A stretch of DNA of 64,000 bases from Bacillota bacterium (GCA_023390335.1 JAEWCZ010000053.1:62001-126000), one strand, 5' to 3'; shown: positions 53,523-62,766, numbered from the stretch's first letter. The notes: generated by a model not told the origin, from the sequence alone. Numbers and translations: made by a program.

Positions 53523-54500
53523 TCATTTCTGTACTGCTTTTTCAGCTTCCTCAACACATTCATTTGAAAATTCAACTACCTGGTCTATATATTTGTCCTG
53601 TACGGTTAAATAGCTTTCACCAAAAGCTTCTGCACCTGAATTCCAATAGTGTGCCTGTACGGGACTTTTTCTTTTATACATCTCATAAATCAATTTTGTA
53701 TTATCATAGGTACTGGGAGTATCCTGTGCCCCGTCAATCAAAAGTACAGGAGTAGGGATAATAGAAGTAACTTTTGATATTATATCCATTGAACTGTCAA
53801 CCTTTGCAATCTTTTTAACAGCAAATTTGACAACCGGTTTAAATGGGATGTCAGGTAGCCATAGGGATGACCCCACCACATAATCAACATAATCATCTAT
53901 GGTCGAATAAGGACTGTCCGCAATTACACCTATGATACTTTCTCTATAGGGAGTCTGTGTCAGTGCTGATAGGATAGATGACGCTCCCGTGGAGAATCCC
54001 ATTAGTATAATTTGTTCAGTGGACTGTTGATTAAGGTACTTTACAGCGGCTAAAACATCCTCAGTCTCATTTCTACCAAAGGTTGAAACTGAACCGGATG
54101 AAGTGCCGGAACCTCTCAGGTCAAAGGTCATTACATTGAATTCTTCCCTATTCAACCTTGCTATAAGCGGGAATGTTTCTTCCTCAAATTGAAGTCTGTT
54201 TTTTCCATAGCCATGAACCATAATGATAGTCTTTTTGGAACCGCTGAAGGGGAAAAACCAGCCATTTACCTTTTCTTTGGAGTCACCTACCGTAAAGCTT
54301 ATATTATTATAGTCAGGAGCTATATTGGAGGATATCTGAGGAGTAGTAACCTTTTTAGGATGGGTAATGCTCCATGCAGAAAAAAAGGAAATCGTAGCTA
54401 TAGCGGCTAATAATAAAACCAATATATAAATTACTGCCAAAAAAATATTCTTAGGTAAAACACTTTTGCGTTCCGCATAGGCAACAGGGAAAAGCCGCAT
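53523..54500 (-). CDS. Membrane-anchored alpha/beta hydrolase, probably altered active site
   Basis: A 325-residue alpha/beta-hydrolase-fold protein. One N-terminal membrane helix (about 18-42) places the catalytic domain outside. The oxyanion region is IIMVHGYGKNRLQF, the nucleophile elbow is LMGFSTGAS with S170, and the acid is in LLIDGAQDT with D260. The usual catalytic His in a G-A-x-H context is not seen; the sequence there is NSGAEAFGESYL (about 288-298). GGAGGATAG precedes the ATG. An esterase-like fold is firm; activity is uncertain. Confidence 0.82.
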   Translation of the reverse strand: MRLFPVAYAERKSVLPKNIFLAVIYILVLLLAAIATISFFSAWSITHPKKVTTPQISSNIAPDYNNISFTVGDSKEKVNGWFFPFSGSKKTIIMVHGYGKNRLQFEEETFPLIARLNREEFNVMTFDLRGSGTSSGSVSTFGRNETEDVLAAVKYLNQQSTEQIILMGFSTGASSILSALTQTPYRESIIGVIADSPYSTIDDYVDYVVGSSLWLPDIPFKPVVKFAVKKIAKVDSSMDIISKVTSIIPTPVLLIDGAQDTPSTYDNTKLIYEMYKRKSPVQAHYWNSGAEAFGESYLTVQDKYIDQVVEFSNECVEEAEKAVQK

Positions 54501-54674
54501 ATAAACTATCCTCCATTATTATATAATTTACCAACCCCCAAGGGATGCTTGCAGACTTACAGAAATACCATATTGACTTATGAATTCCCAAGCTTTATTA
54601 TATTTTTATTTACAAGCAATGTAAATACAATATCAATAATTGTTAAAACATGTCTAAAGCGAGGGAATTATGTT

Positions 54675-55565
54675 ATGAGTGAAATTTGCAGCTGCTGTCC
54701 GAGACATTGCGGAGTTGACAGAAATAGTGTAACAGGCTTTTGTGGGGTACCTAAACAGCCAAAGGTAGCAAAGGCTTTTTTGCACATGTGGGAGGAACCT
54801 TGTATTAGCGGTACCAATGGTTCTGGAACAGTATTTTTCAGCGGCTGTAATTTGAAATGTGTATTTTGTCAGAACTATGAAATCAGCCAGGAGGGCTATG
54901 GAAAAGTAATAACCATAAGCAGACTGCAGGAGATTTTTTTAGAGTTGATTGAAAAAGGTGCACACAATATTAATCTGGTAAATCCTTCTCATTACACACA
55001 AGCTATTAAAGAAGCAATTCTGCCACTAAAACAGCAGGGCAAGATAAACCTTCCTATAGTTTATAATACTAACGGGTATGATTCACTCGAAACCTTGCAG
55101 AATATGAAGGGTATAGTTGATGTGTACTTGCCTGATTTTAAGTACTTTTCAGAGAAAACAGCTATAAAATATGCAGCAGCATCGGATTATCCTCAGGTAT
55201 GCAGGAATGCTATTTTAGAAATGTATAATCAGGTGGGTTCGCCTGTTTTGGATTCGTCCGGTATTATCAAAAAGGGACTTGTTATCAGGCATCTGATTCT
55301 GCCCGGTCATGTTAAAGAGAGTATAAGTATTCTGGATTGGGTATCTGAAAACCTACCCCAAGAAGTTTATGTTTCCCTTATGAGCCAGTATACCCCTTAT
55401 TACAATGCAAAGAATTTTCCTGAGATAAACAGGCCTATTACAAGAAATGAATACTATAGGGCAGTTAACCATCTTTACAAGCTTGGATTGGAAGAGGGGT
55501 ATGTGCAGGAAAGAGAATCCTCAGATACACAGTATATTCCGGATTTCAATCTGGATGGGGTTTGA
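54675..55565 (+). CDS. Radical SAM protein, PflA/PflX-like
   Basis: A 296-residue radical SAM enzyme. The cluster motif is CNLKCVFCQNYE (CxxxCxxC), after an N-terminal segment with CSCCPRHCGVDR and CGV that may hold another metal. It resembles the PflX/COG1313 group of pyruvate-formate-lyase-activating-enzyme homologues, whose targets are unknown. The start at 54675 has GCGAGGGA upstream; the frame to 54549 adds AT-rich, hydrophobic sequence without support. Its TGA overlaps the TTG of the kinase gene, so the two may be cotranslated. Confidence 0.85.
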   Translation: MSEICSCCPRHCGVDRNSVTGFCGVPKQPKVAKAFLHMWEEPCISGTNGSGTVFFSGCNLKCVFCQNYEISQEGYGKVITISRLQEIFLELIEKGAHNINLVNPSHYTQAIKEAILPLKQQGKINLPIVYNTNGYDSLETLQNMKGIVDVYLPDFKYFSEKTAIKYAAASDYPQVCRNAILEMYNQVGSPVLDSSGIIKKGLVIRHLILPGHVKESISILDWVSENLPQEVYVSLMSQYTPYYNAKNFPEINRPITRNEYYRAVNHLYKLGLEEGYVQERESSDTQYIPDFNLDGV

Positions 55566-57247
55566 AATTTTGTAAAAAAAGATTGCATTTGAGAAAAATG
55601 TGTTTTATAATTTGTATATCAATTCTATTTTTTTCTATTTTAAGTATTTCTAATGGGTGTTTCAAAATGCAAGATAATTTTTTTAATTCCAAATACAAGT
55701 ATATAAGGTTGTTGGGGCGTGGTGGCTGTGGAGATGTGTACCTTGCTGAAAATGTAAAACTAGGTAATCTGTGGGCTGTCAAAGAAATTGCGAAAGGCAG
55801 GGACACCACAATCAGCGGCTATATGGAACCTGAGATACTAAAGAGGTTGAACCATCCAGCGTTGCCTAGAATATGTGATGTTTATGAAGATGAACGCTGC
55901 ATATATATAGTTGAGGACTATATTGAAGGAACCTGCCTGAAGCAGATTATTGAGGAAAAAGGCAGTGTTGAGGAGCAAAAGGCGGCAGAATGGGGGATAC
56001 AGCTATGTAGTGTACTGGATTATCTCCATGGACAGAAGCCTGACCCCGTTATTTATGGCGATATGAAGCCTCATAATATTATCCTTACAAAGGGAGACAC
56101 AATCAAACTCATTGATTTTGGTATATCGGCAGCGGTGAACACATCAGGCAGCAAGCCACCTGATGTGACAGAAACCGCATTTATAGGCACAAAAGGCTAT
56201 GCTGCCCCAGAACAGTTTTCTGGAGGATGCTTATATCCGGCAACAGATATTTATTCTCTAGGGATTACCTTAATTTATCTTATCACGGGGGTTGACCCGG
56301 TTAAACACTATTCTTATTATCAAGAAAACAATTTCTCTGAACACCTTTCACCAGGTATGTATCAAATACTAAAAAAATGTATCAACCAAAAGCCAGATTT
56401 CAGATATCAGTCGGCAGAGGAACTTATGAAAGCACTCAGACATTATCTTCTGGTTAGTTCAGATGCCTATTATAAAAAAACGGTTACAGGGATATCCCCA
56501 TCTTACCTATTTTCTAAAATAGCTGCAGTAACCGGGGCTAGTGGGACGGGAGCTTCCACACTGACTGCAGCCATAGCAGAACAAGCTTCAAAGTCAGGTA
56601 ATTCCGTATGTATTATCGATTTTAGCAAGACAGGCGATTTGATGAAAATTTTTCTCCGCACCCCTGATGATTCCCCTTCAACCCTTCCAATGAAAATCAA
56701 ACCTAACATGTACTATCTGCGACCAACAATTGAATTATCCAGTGATTCTCAGGAGAATATGGCCTTGTATAAGCTGTTTGGACAACTTCAGGAAAAGTAC
56801 AGGTACATATTTATTGATGGGCCACCGGATATTATAGACCTTATTGAGAGGTATCTTGATAACATTTTTATTATTTCTGACATGAACCCTTTAAGCATAT
56901 CAAAAGCATTAACCTGTCTTAACTATGAAGGTTTGATTGAGAAAGTAGTATCCAAAACTTCAATTATATTAAACAAATTTTATAAAGGTGAATTGAACTC
57001 TGATTTACTTATCCACGGTGTTCTGAATAATTCTAATTCGGGGGAACTAAAAGAGGTGTTTTCTAGAATGGAAGTTTTTGAGGTGACCTACAGCGAAAAG
57101 GTATATTTAAAGTGGATGTACGGTTACTTTGATAATTTTTCGGGATTTAATAGTTTAATATCGGATAATTTCAATAAATCTATATCAAATATTATTTCAC
57201 ATAAAATCATTCCAAAAGAAAATAAAATATTATTTAAAAAGGAGTAA
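55562..57247 (+). CDS. Ser/Thr kinase fused to a degenerate MinD/TadZ-like domain
   Basis: A two-part protein (561 aa from a TTG start; an ATG at 55667 giving 526 aa is an alternative). The kinase covers about 45-300: glycine loop LGRGGCGDVY (52-57), ATP Lys in WAVKEI (K74), catalytic loop IYGDMKPHN with D167 but Gly where Arg is usual (a non-RD kinase), DFG at 185, and GYAAPEQF. The C-terminal part (about 318-540) is ParA/MinD-like: AAVTGASGTGASTLTAAIA, then SVCIIDFSKTGDL and YIFIDGPPDIIDL. Its P-loop has Ala331 where Lys is needed, as in TadZ proteins. Residues 14-34 are strongly hydrophobic in the longer form. It heads the Tad-type locus. Confidence 0.85.
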   Translation: MKFCKKRLHLRKMCFIICISILFFSILSISNGCFKMQDNFFNSKYKYIRLLGRGGCGDVYLAENVKLGNLWAVKEIAKGRDTTISGYMEPEILKRLNHPALPRICDVYEDERCIYIVEDYIEGTCLKQIIEEKGSVEEQKAAEWGIQLCSVLDYLHGQKPDPVIYGDMKPHNIILTKGDTIKLIDFGISAAVNTSGSKPPDVTETAFIGTKGYAAPEQFSGGCLYPATDIYSLGITLIYLITGVDPVKHYSYYQENNFSEHLSPGMYQILKKCINQKPDFRYQSAEELMKALRHYLLVSSDAYYKKTVTGISPSYLFSKIAAVTGASGTGASTLTAAIAEQASKSGNSVCIIDFSKTGDLMKIFLRTPDDSPSTLPMKIKPNMYYLRPTIELSSDSQENMALYKLFGQLQEKYRYIFIDGPPDIIDLIERYLDNIFIISDMNPLSISKALTCLNYEGLIEKVVSKTSIILNKFYKGELNSDLLIHGVLNNSNSGELKEVFSRMEVFEVTYSEKVYLKWMYGYFDNFSGFNSLISDNFNKSISNIISHKIIPKENKILFKKE

Positions 57248-57251
57248 ATCC

Positions 57252-57908
57252 ATGAGTAAAAGGCTTATTATAAAGACTGTGCTTATCTGTATCGGCATTT
57301 TTCTGATTACGGATGCTGCATTGTTTGCATATATCTTTACAAAATATCCGTTGAATATGGAAAAGAGAGTTTCTGTGGTTGTAGCTACCGCAGATATTAA
57401 AGAAGGGACTGTAATAGAAGAACATTTTTTACGAAAAAAGGAAGTTTGGGAATCTGCGTTAAGTGCACCTGTTGAAAGGGACATTGGAGATATAGCAGGT
57501 AAAAAGGCTCTTACAGATATACATAAGGATGATTACATAAGGTCTTATGAGCTTCTGGCAAGGCAGGATTGGTTCAAGGACGACGAAAGAATTATTGTTT
57601 TGCCTGTGAGCATAGAAGATAGACTGGCTAATCTTATAAAAAAGGGTTCATATGTCGACATAAAACTTCAAAGGGAAACAGGTGAATTAACGGAGGATAT
57701 TTTAAATAAAATTCAAGTTAAAGATGTACTTGATGATTCAGGTACACCCTTGGATTCCAAATCGGCAGTAAACTCTAAAACAGCATATATTAAATTAGTT
57801 TTAGGTAAAGAAGGCAGGCAGAAAATATATTCAGCATTAAGAAACGGAAAGCTCATTTATGAGCTGTATTGCGACAATACACAAAAGCCGGGTAGGGAGG
57901 TTAATTAA
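57252..57908 (+). CDS. CpaB/RcpC-like pilus assembly protein (SAF domain)
   Basis: A 218-residue protein with one N-terminal membrane helix (about 7-30) and an extracytoplasmic SAF-type domain starting VVVATADIKEGTVIEEHFLRKKEV. A longer beta domain follows (DERIIVLPVSIEDRLANLIKKGSYVDIKL in part). This is the CpaB/RcpC architecture of Tad loci. It begins four bases after the kinase stop with AAGGAG overlapping that end. No secretin is near, as expected in a Gram-positive. Confidence 0.8.
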   Translation: MSKRLIIKTVLICIGIFLITDAALFAYIFTKYPLNMEKRVSVVVATADIKEGTVIEEHFLRKKEVWESALSAPVERDIGDIAGKKALTDIHKDDYIRSYELLARQDWFKDDERIIVLPVSIEDRLANLIKKGSYVDIKLQRETGELTEDILNKIQVKDVLDDSGTPLDSKSAVNSKTAYIKLVLGKEGRQKIYSALRNGKLIYELYCDNTQKPGREVN

Positions 57909-58714
57909 TGGGAAAAACGGCAGCTGTTTGCTCGGATGTCAAAAATTCAGGAAAGTCAGTATTTACATACATTCTGGCAAATCAAATTAGAGAGATGGTG
58001 TCAGAGAATACAAAAGTACTTGTTTGCTGTCTTAATTCAAAATTCAGCCTTCTTTATAAGTTGTTGGGTATAAATGAATCTTCTCCGGGTATTGAGGAAT
58101 TAATTAATCTTCAAGAGACGGGATATAACAGTAAATCCGAAGCTTTAACTGATATAATTCCAAAATCAAAGGGAATATACTTTCTTGGAAGCTATAAAAC
58201 CACAAATTCCTATGTTAACCGCAATGCAGACAGCTTTTCAATCCTTGTTGACAGTCTCATAGAAACTTTTGATTTAATAATATTTGATACTGTGTCCAGC
58301 AAGGAAAGTGGTTTGACAAATATTGTACTGAAGAAATCATCGATGATAATAAATCTTTTTGTTCAGGACGCAGAAAGTGTAAATTTACTTAATTCTATTA
58401 GCGGAATAAGGACAGAAAATAAGCACAAAGATGTGTATCTTATGTCAAAGTATAGAGATCTTTATCCCAGAGTTAGCGACATTAAACGAAGATTTTCTCT
58501 GGATAAGGTATTTACCATGGATTACTGCAACACTTTACAGGAAATGAAAAACAGGGACAGCCTTCACCTTTATTTACAACGAGAAACATCGTGTAACCAT
58601 TCTGTAAGGCTCATTTCAAGGTATATTGCCCAAGAATTTAATTTGGAGGTAAAAAGCAAGGAGCAAGGGAAAGGCGTGAATTATTTTAAAAGTATATTTG
58701 GCGTAAATATGTAA
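57908..58714 (+). CDS. CpaE/TadZ-like P-loop ATPase
   Basis: A 268-residue MinD-type ATPase. Its N-terminus reads MGKTAAVCSDVKNSGKSVF, a deviant Walker A with both lysines kept (K12 and K16). Later strands include TKVLVCCLNSK and FDLIIFDTVSSKESG. CpaE/TadZ proteins place Tad pili at a cell location. The start overlaps the cpaB-like stop by one base (TAATG). Unlike the fused domain of the kinase gene, this copy seems able to bind ATP. Confidence 0.78.
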   Translation: MGKTAAVCSDVKNSGKSVFTYILANQIREMVSENTKVLVCCLNSKFSLLYKLLGINESSPGIEELINLQETGYNSKSEALTDIIPKSKGIYFLGSYKTTNSYVNRNADSFSILVDSLIETFDLIIFDTVSSKESGLTNIVLKKSSMIINLFVQDAESVNLLNSISGIRTENKHKDVYLMSKYRDLYPRVSDIKRRFSLDKVFTMDYCNTLQEMKNRDSLHLYLQRETSCNHSVRLISRYIAQEFNLEVKSKEQGKGVNYFKSIFGVNM

Positions 58715-58752
58715 ACATGTTTTACAGTTTTCCAAGGAGGAACTAAAAAAGT

Positions 58753-60297
58753 ATGAAAACGTTACAAAAGGTATGTTTGAAAGAGTTAATGGAATATATT
58801 GAGGAGGAATTAAGACTAAACGGACAAAATGGGCTAAAAGAGCTTCAGGAGGATATGTCAGTTATTCTTGAAACCACAAAACAGGCTCAAAAGCTTCTTG
58901 CTATGGACGGTAGCCCTAAAGCAAGAGAATTTATACAAAACAGCATTTATTTTTTACTTATTGAAAAGAGTGAAATTATTACTCCTGCAAACATTGATGA
59001 CCTGCTTAGTGAGTACCATATTAATTATTATGAAAACATATATACTGGTTTTGACAAGGACTGTATATCAAAGACTATTGATACCGAGCTTGCACAATAT
59101 TTAAGCCGTTATTCTATCAATATAGACGATGATTTTGACGTAAAACTGCAAAAGCTTACCCAGATAATTTATCAGGAGATATATGGATATGGTATCCTTG
59201 ATGAACTGATATTTGATACGGGGTTGAATGAGATTGCCTGTACAAGAAGCGACTATATATGGCTACAATACAAAGGTATTAAAAGGCATATTCCCAATAA
59301 GTCCTTTTGCTTCAGAAGTGAAGATAGTTACAGAAAACTTATCGAGAATAGGTTAACATCAACAGCAAGAGAGGAAATGAATGCAGGAGCACCCCTTGTA
59401 TATGCAGTCTTAAAAAACGGGGCAAGAGTAACTGCACTAAGACCTCCTTTATCAAAATACTATGTTATAAATGTGCGATTGTTTGCACCCAAGACTCAGT
59501 TGGTCAATTACAGAGATAATTTTGTTGAAAACAAGATTGCCCGGATTATTGAACTTCTTGCAGGACGGGGAAGAAGAAATGTAGCTATTATAGGGGAACA
59601 GGGTTCGGGGAAAACTACTGCAGCTGACGAGCTTATAATAAAGCAGCTTGACCCTGATATAAGCATTGGTTTGGCAGAAAATATACACGAACTTAATATT
59701 TCATCAAACTATGCTGAAAAGAATATAGTTGAACTGCAGTACACAAAGGAGTTTAAACCATCGGATATAACAGAGGTTTTTTTCAGACTCAACAGGGATA
59801 TTGTAATATACGGGGAGGTAAGAAATTCATATGAGGCCTTTGAAATGATAAAAGCTATGCTCAGACAGGCCAGAGGAAGTCTTTTTACCTTCCATTCTTC
59901 AAGTCCAAGACGTATGATTCATGACCTAAGACAACTGCTAATGCAAACAGGCTACTATACTGACTTCAGGGAAGCACAGTTTGACGTAGCAGATGCGGTT
60001 GACTTGGTAATACACATAAAACTGGATAGGGAAACAGGACGACGTTATGTATACAAAGTCGCAGAAGTTTTAGCCTGCGAAGAAAGCATGACATTCCAAA
60101 TAAATGACCTTTTTGTTTTTGACAGGGAAAAAGGAAAGTACATATCAAATAAGAACGGTATTTCAAAGCAGCAGCTATTATCCTGTTTGGAATATGAATT
60201 TACCACATCAGATGCCGAAGAATTGAGCAATTTGTTTAATCAGGATAATTCAGACAGTGATTCAGGAGGTTTTAACCCGGAGGCTGCTATTTCATGA
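58753..60297 (+). CDS. tadA: Tad secretion ATPase TadA/CpaF
   Basis: Hexameric secretion ATPase (514 aa) of the VirB11/CpaF family that powers pilus assembly. A helical N-terminal part (about 1-130) precedes YGILDELIFDTGLNEIACTR, the CpaF N-domain. Walker A is GEQGSGKTT at 281-289, with Walker-B region DIVIYGEVRNSYEAFEMI and HSSSPRRMIHDLRQL. AAGGAGG lies upstream. Its last bases overlap tadB (ATGATG). Confidence 0.92.
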   Translation: MKTLQKVCLKELMEYIEEELRLNGQNGLKELQEDMSVILETTKQAQKLLAMDGSPKAREFIQNSIYFLLIEKSEIITPANIDDLLSEYHINYYENIYTGFDKDCISKTIDTELAQYLSRYSINIDDDFDVKLQKLTQIIYQEIYGYGILDELIFDTGLNEIACTRSDYIWLQYKGIKRHIPNKSFCFRSEDSYRKLIENRLTSTAREEMNAGAPLVYAVLKNGARVTALRPPLSKYYVINVRLFAPKTQLVNYRDNFVENKIARIIELLAGRGRRNVAIIGEQGSGKTTAADELIIKQLDPDISIGLAENIHELNISSNYAEKNIVELQYTKEFKPSDITEVFFRLNRDIVIYGEVRNSYEAFEMIKAMLRQARGSLFTFHSSSPRRMIHDLRQLLMQTGYYTDFREAQFDVADAVDLVIHIKLDRETGRRYVYKVAEVLACEESMTFQINDLFVFDREKGKYISNKNGISKQQLLSCLEYEFTTSDAEELSNLFNQDNSDSDSGGFNPEAAIS

Positions 60298-61253
60298 TGG
60301 AGCTAGAGAGAATATCAAATATAATTATAAACTTATTAAACGACTATCAACCTTACATTATCATGATCTTGTCAGGACTGCTGCTATTGTTGGGCGGTAT
60401 TGGCACTTCTGTCTATAAGGGAGTTTTGAAAGAAAGCCAATATAGAATTAAAAAAGCAAAGCCTGGAAGATTTGTTGATTGTGTAGAAATATTTACAGAA
60501 AAGTTTCCATTAAAATACCTTTCAGATAAACTGGATAAGGCTTTGGGATATCTGATTTTAGACAATGTGACACAGAGAAAGCTTGTTGCAATATTTTCTA
60601 TCTTTATTCCCATAACCGGACTGTTACTCTATTGTACTGTTGAGACAATTATGAAGCTTTGGTATACAAAGCTTGCTGCACTTGCTTTATGCTTTGTGGT
60701 ACCTTATTATACGTTTACACTTGCCCTTGATTATCTTAAATATAGTATAAAACAAAGAATACCCTCCTTTATTGATTCCTTCAGAAGCTCCTTTGTTTCC
60801 CATAATAGAATTAAACCCGCATTGCAGGAATGTTGTTCAAATTGCAATAGACATCTGGGACGAATCATGCTAAGAGTGTCAGACAGTTCTGATTTGAATG
60901 AAAGCCTTCGAGCAGTGAGGGACAGGATAAATGATACCTGGTTCAATATTTTTGTGACACTTCTAATAAATTACAGAGAGAATGGCGGAGAGCTTATTAA
61001 TCAGCTTTACAAGCTTAATAAAACAATAACCCGTTACAACAACATTGAGAAAAAGAAAAACCGAAGGCTTATCTGGTATGAATTTTTTGCATTGGGTGCA
61101 AGCATATTCAGCTTGCCTGTAATTATGCTGATAAACAGAATGATTCTTGGAACAAATATGAGGATGTATTACAATACTGCACAGGCTTCTGGAAAAATAG
61201 CTATCTATTCACTTTCAGCTTTGATAATAGTACGAGTTTTAAGAAGACTATAA
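60294..61253 (+). CDS. tadB: Tad integral membrane protein TadB-like
   Basis: Inner-membrane platform protein (319 aa). Helices lie near 18-38, 98-117, 123-145, 263-285 and 303-317. The cytoplasmic T2SSF-like region holds SFIDSFRSSFVSHNRIKPALQECC and the later NDTWFNIFVTLLINYRENGGELINQL in part. Its start overlaps the TadA stop by four bases. CGGAGG inside the end of tadA serves as ribosome site. Confidence 0.85.
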   Translation: MMELERISNIIINLLNDYQPYIIMILSGLLLLLGGIGTSVYKGVLKESQYRIKKAKPGRFVDCVEIFTEKFPLKYLSDKLDKALGYLILDNVTQRKLVAIFSIFIPITGLLLYCTVETIMKLWYTKLAALALCFVVPYYTFTLALDYLKYSIKQRIPSFIDSFRSSFVSHNRIKPALQECCSNCNRHLGRIMLRVSDSSDLNESLRAVRDRINDTWFNIFVTLLINYRENGGELINQLYKLNKTITRYNNIEKKKNRRLIWYEFFALGASIFSLPVIMLINRMILGTNMRMYYNTAQASGKIAIYSLSALIIVRVLRRL

Positions 61254-61276
61254 ACAGGAAAGGGGGGACAGGGGAT

Positions 61277-62392
61277 ATGTTATATTTTCTGTTGATTATT
61301 CTAGGCTTTATTGCGATTATCTGTGGATTAAATTTTAAAATTGTTAAAGTAGCTAAAAATAACTACACAAAAAGTATTTCAGATGTCTTACAAAATATAG
61401 AGGCCAACAGGGTTATAAATAGAGTTCTTGACACAATTACAAGGAATAAAGACCTGTGGTTTAACAGATTCGAAAATCGAATACTGGAACTGAGCGAAGT
61501 CGGAATTAGCTTGAAAAGGATGTATTTGATTAAGACTATATGTTGTTTACTTTGTGTAATTGTTTTTGTCGCTGTCAGGTATACAAATGTTGGCTATGAG
61601 CAAAAGCTTGTAATTTTGGATTCCGGCAAAGAAGTATATCTCTTTTACAATTCCCAAGAGCAGGATGAACAACACTACCGTTTTTTTAAGATGGTATTAT
61701 CCAAAGCCGGTAAAAACAATCTGGAAAAATCTAATGATGCAAAATTGTTCAGAGTGGTTGAGGAAAAAGTGGCGGAGGTGCTGAACTCATCGGAACAACA
61801 GGAAATTAATAAAAAGACAGAGTGGTTTATTGATAAATGGAAGGATACTCATAAAATAAGGTTCTTCAAAACCAAGTACCTGTTTTTGATATTAATTTCA
61901 GTATTCATCCCGGATGTATTCCTTGTTATTCGGTGGCTTGTAAAAGGAGCATTATATAAAAAGGAAATTATCAAGCTGGAATACATATTTGAACTCCTTG
62001 CCAGAATAGATGGAATAAAAACCCTTGATATAATCAATGAACTACAGAAGTCCTCAAAAACTTACGCTGTCTGGCTTAGGCAATTTTCTGCTATATTCAG
62101 GTTCGATAAAAAGAAAGGTTTTGAATATCTTAAAAGCAAGAACGTAAAGAGCTTGTCTAAATTCACTGATATTATGGAAATATACAGTCTCCATGACAAA
62201 GAGGTTGCCCTTCAAATACTGGATAGAGAAGCTATGGAGAGGGATGAGTCAATAATCATGGTAGCAGATGAAACACTGGACTTTATTGATTTAATAGCCT
62301 TTCTCAGTATTGTACCTTTAGTATACGAACTGGCAAGGCTTATGCTAAATCCTATGCTGGATATTGTGTATAAGGCATTTGAGTTTATATAA
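61277..62392 (+). CDS. tadC: Tad integral membrane protein TadC-like
   Basis: Second platform protein (371 aa). Helices are near residues 2-20, 90-108, 195-217 and 340-360. A T2SSF-like stretch includes LEYIFELLARIDGIKTLDIINEL in part. The unusually long soluble region between helices 2 and 3 is Lys/Glu rich. AGGGGGGACAGGGG lies upstream. TadB and TadC pair to form the membrane platform of Tad pili. Confidence 0.82.
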   Translation: MLYFLLIILGFIAIICGLNFKIVKVAKNNYTKSISDVLQNIEANRVINRVLDTITRNKDLWFNRFENRILELSEVGISLKRMYLIKTICCLLCVIVFVAVRYTNVGYEQKLVILDSGKEVYLFYNSQEQDEQHYRFFKMVLSKAGKNNLEKSNDAKLFRVVEEKVAEVLNSSEQQEINKKTEWFIDKWKDTHKIRFFKTKYLFLILISVFIPDVFLVIRWLVKGALYKKEIIKLEYIFELLARIDGIKTLDIINELQKSSKTYAVWLRQFSAIFRFDKKKGFEYLKSKNVKSLSKFTDIMEIYSLHDKEVALQILDREAMERDESIIMVADETLDFIDLIAFLSIVPLVYELARLMLNPMLDIVYKAFEFI

Positions 62393-62403
62393 AGGGGGGC
62401 GAA

Positions 62404-62562
62404 ATGAAGCAGGTAATTATAACTATAGTAATGCTGGCTATAGCGCTGGCACTTGTAATAGGGGTTGTGGTTCCATTAATGAGACATGGAGCTGGAACGG
62501 GTAGCACTGCGGTAACTAGAGGACAAGATGTTCTGCCAAGGCTTGAAAATATTTTAAATTAA
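62404..62562 (+). CDS. Small membrane peptide 1 of three (52 aa)
   Basis: A tiny one-helix protein that begins MKQVIITIVMLAIALALVIG and continues VVVPLMRHG, then a short polar tail ending NILN. AGGGGGGCG lies upstream. The next two genes encode similar peptides with the same K-x-I-I start, hydrophobic stretch and short polar tail. The class-III prepilin cut (G before four residues and E) is absent, so this is not a standard Flp pilin. It may be an unusual pilin or a transport accessory. Confidence 0.75.
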   Translation: MKQVIITIVMLAIALALVIGVVVPLMRHGAGTGSTAVTRGQDVLPRLENILN

Positions 62563-62586
62563 CTTAGAAAGGTTAGGGAAAAGAAA

Positions 62587-62754
62587 ATGAAAAAAATAAT
62601 TTTATCTATAGCCATGTTTGCAATCGCAATGGCACTGCTTGTAGCAGTAATTGTACCCCTTGCAAAACATGGCAGGGAGAACGGAGTCAAGGTTGAAGGG
62701 CAGTTGGATACCGTAGATGCGGAGATAACTACACTAAGCGGTACTGTACGATAA
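62587..62754 (+). CDS. Small membrane peptide 2 of three (55 aa)
   Basis: Begins MKKIILSIAMFAIAMALLVA and continues VIVPLAKHGREN, then an acidic tail (VKVEGQLDTVDAEITTLSG). A Pro in the second half of the helix followed by x2-HG matches the first peptide (VPLMRHG, VPLAKHG), so the two are clear paralogues. A weak GAAAAG-type site precedes the ATG (AGGTTAGGG further up). No E at +5 of any Gly-type site. Confidence 0.75.
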   Translation: MKKIILSIAMFAIAMALLVAVIVPLAKHGRENGVKVEGQLDTVDAEITTLSGTVR

Positions 62755-62766
62755 GCGGGGGCATGT

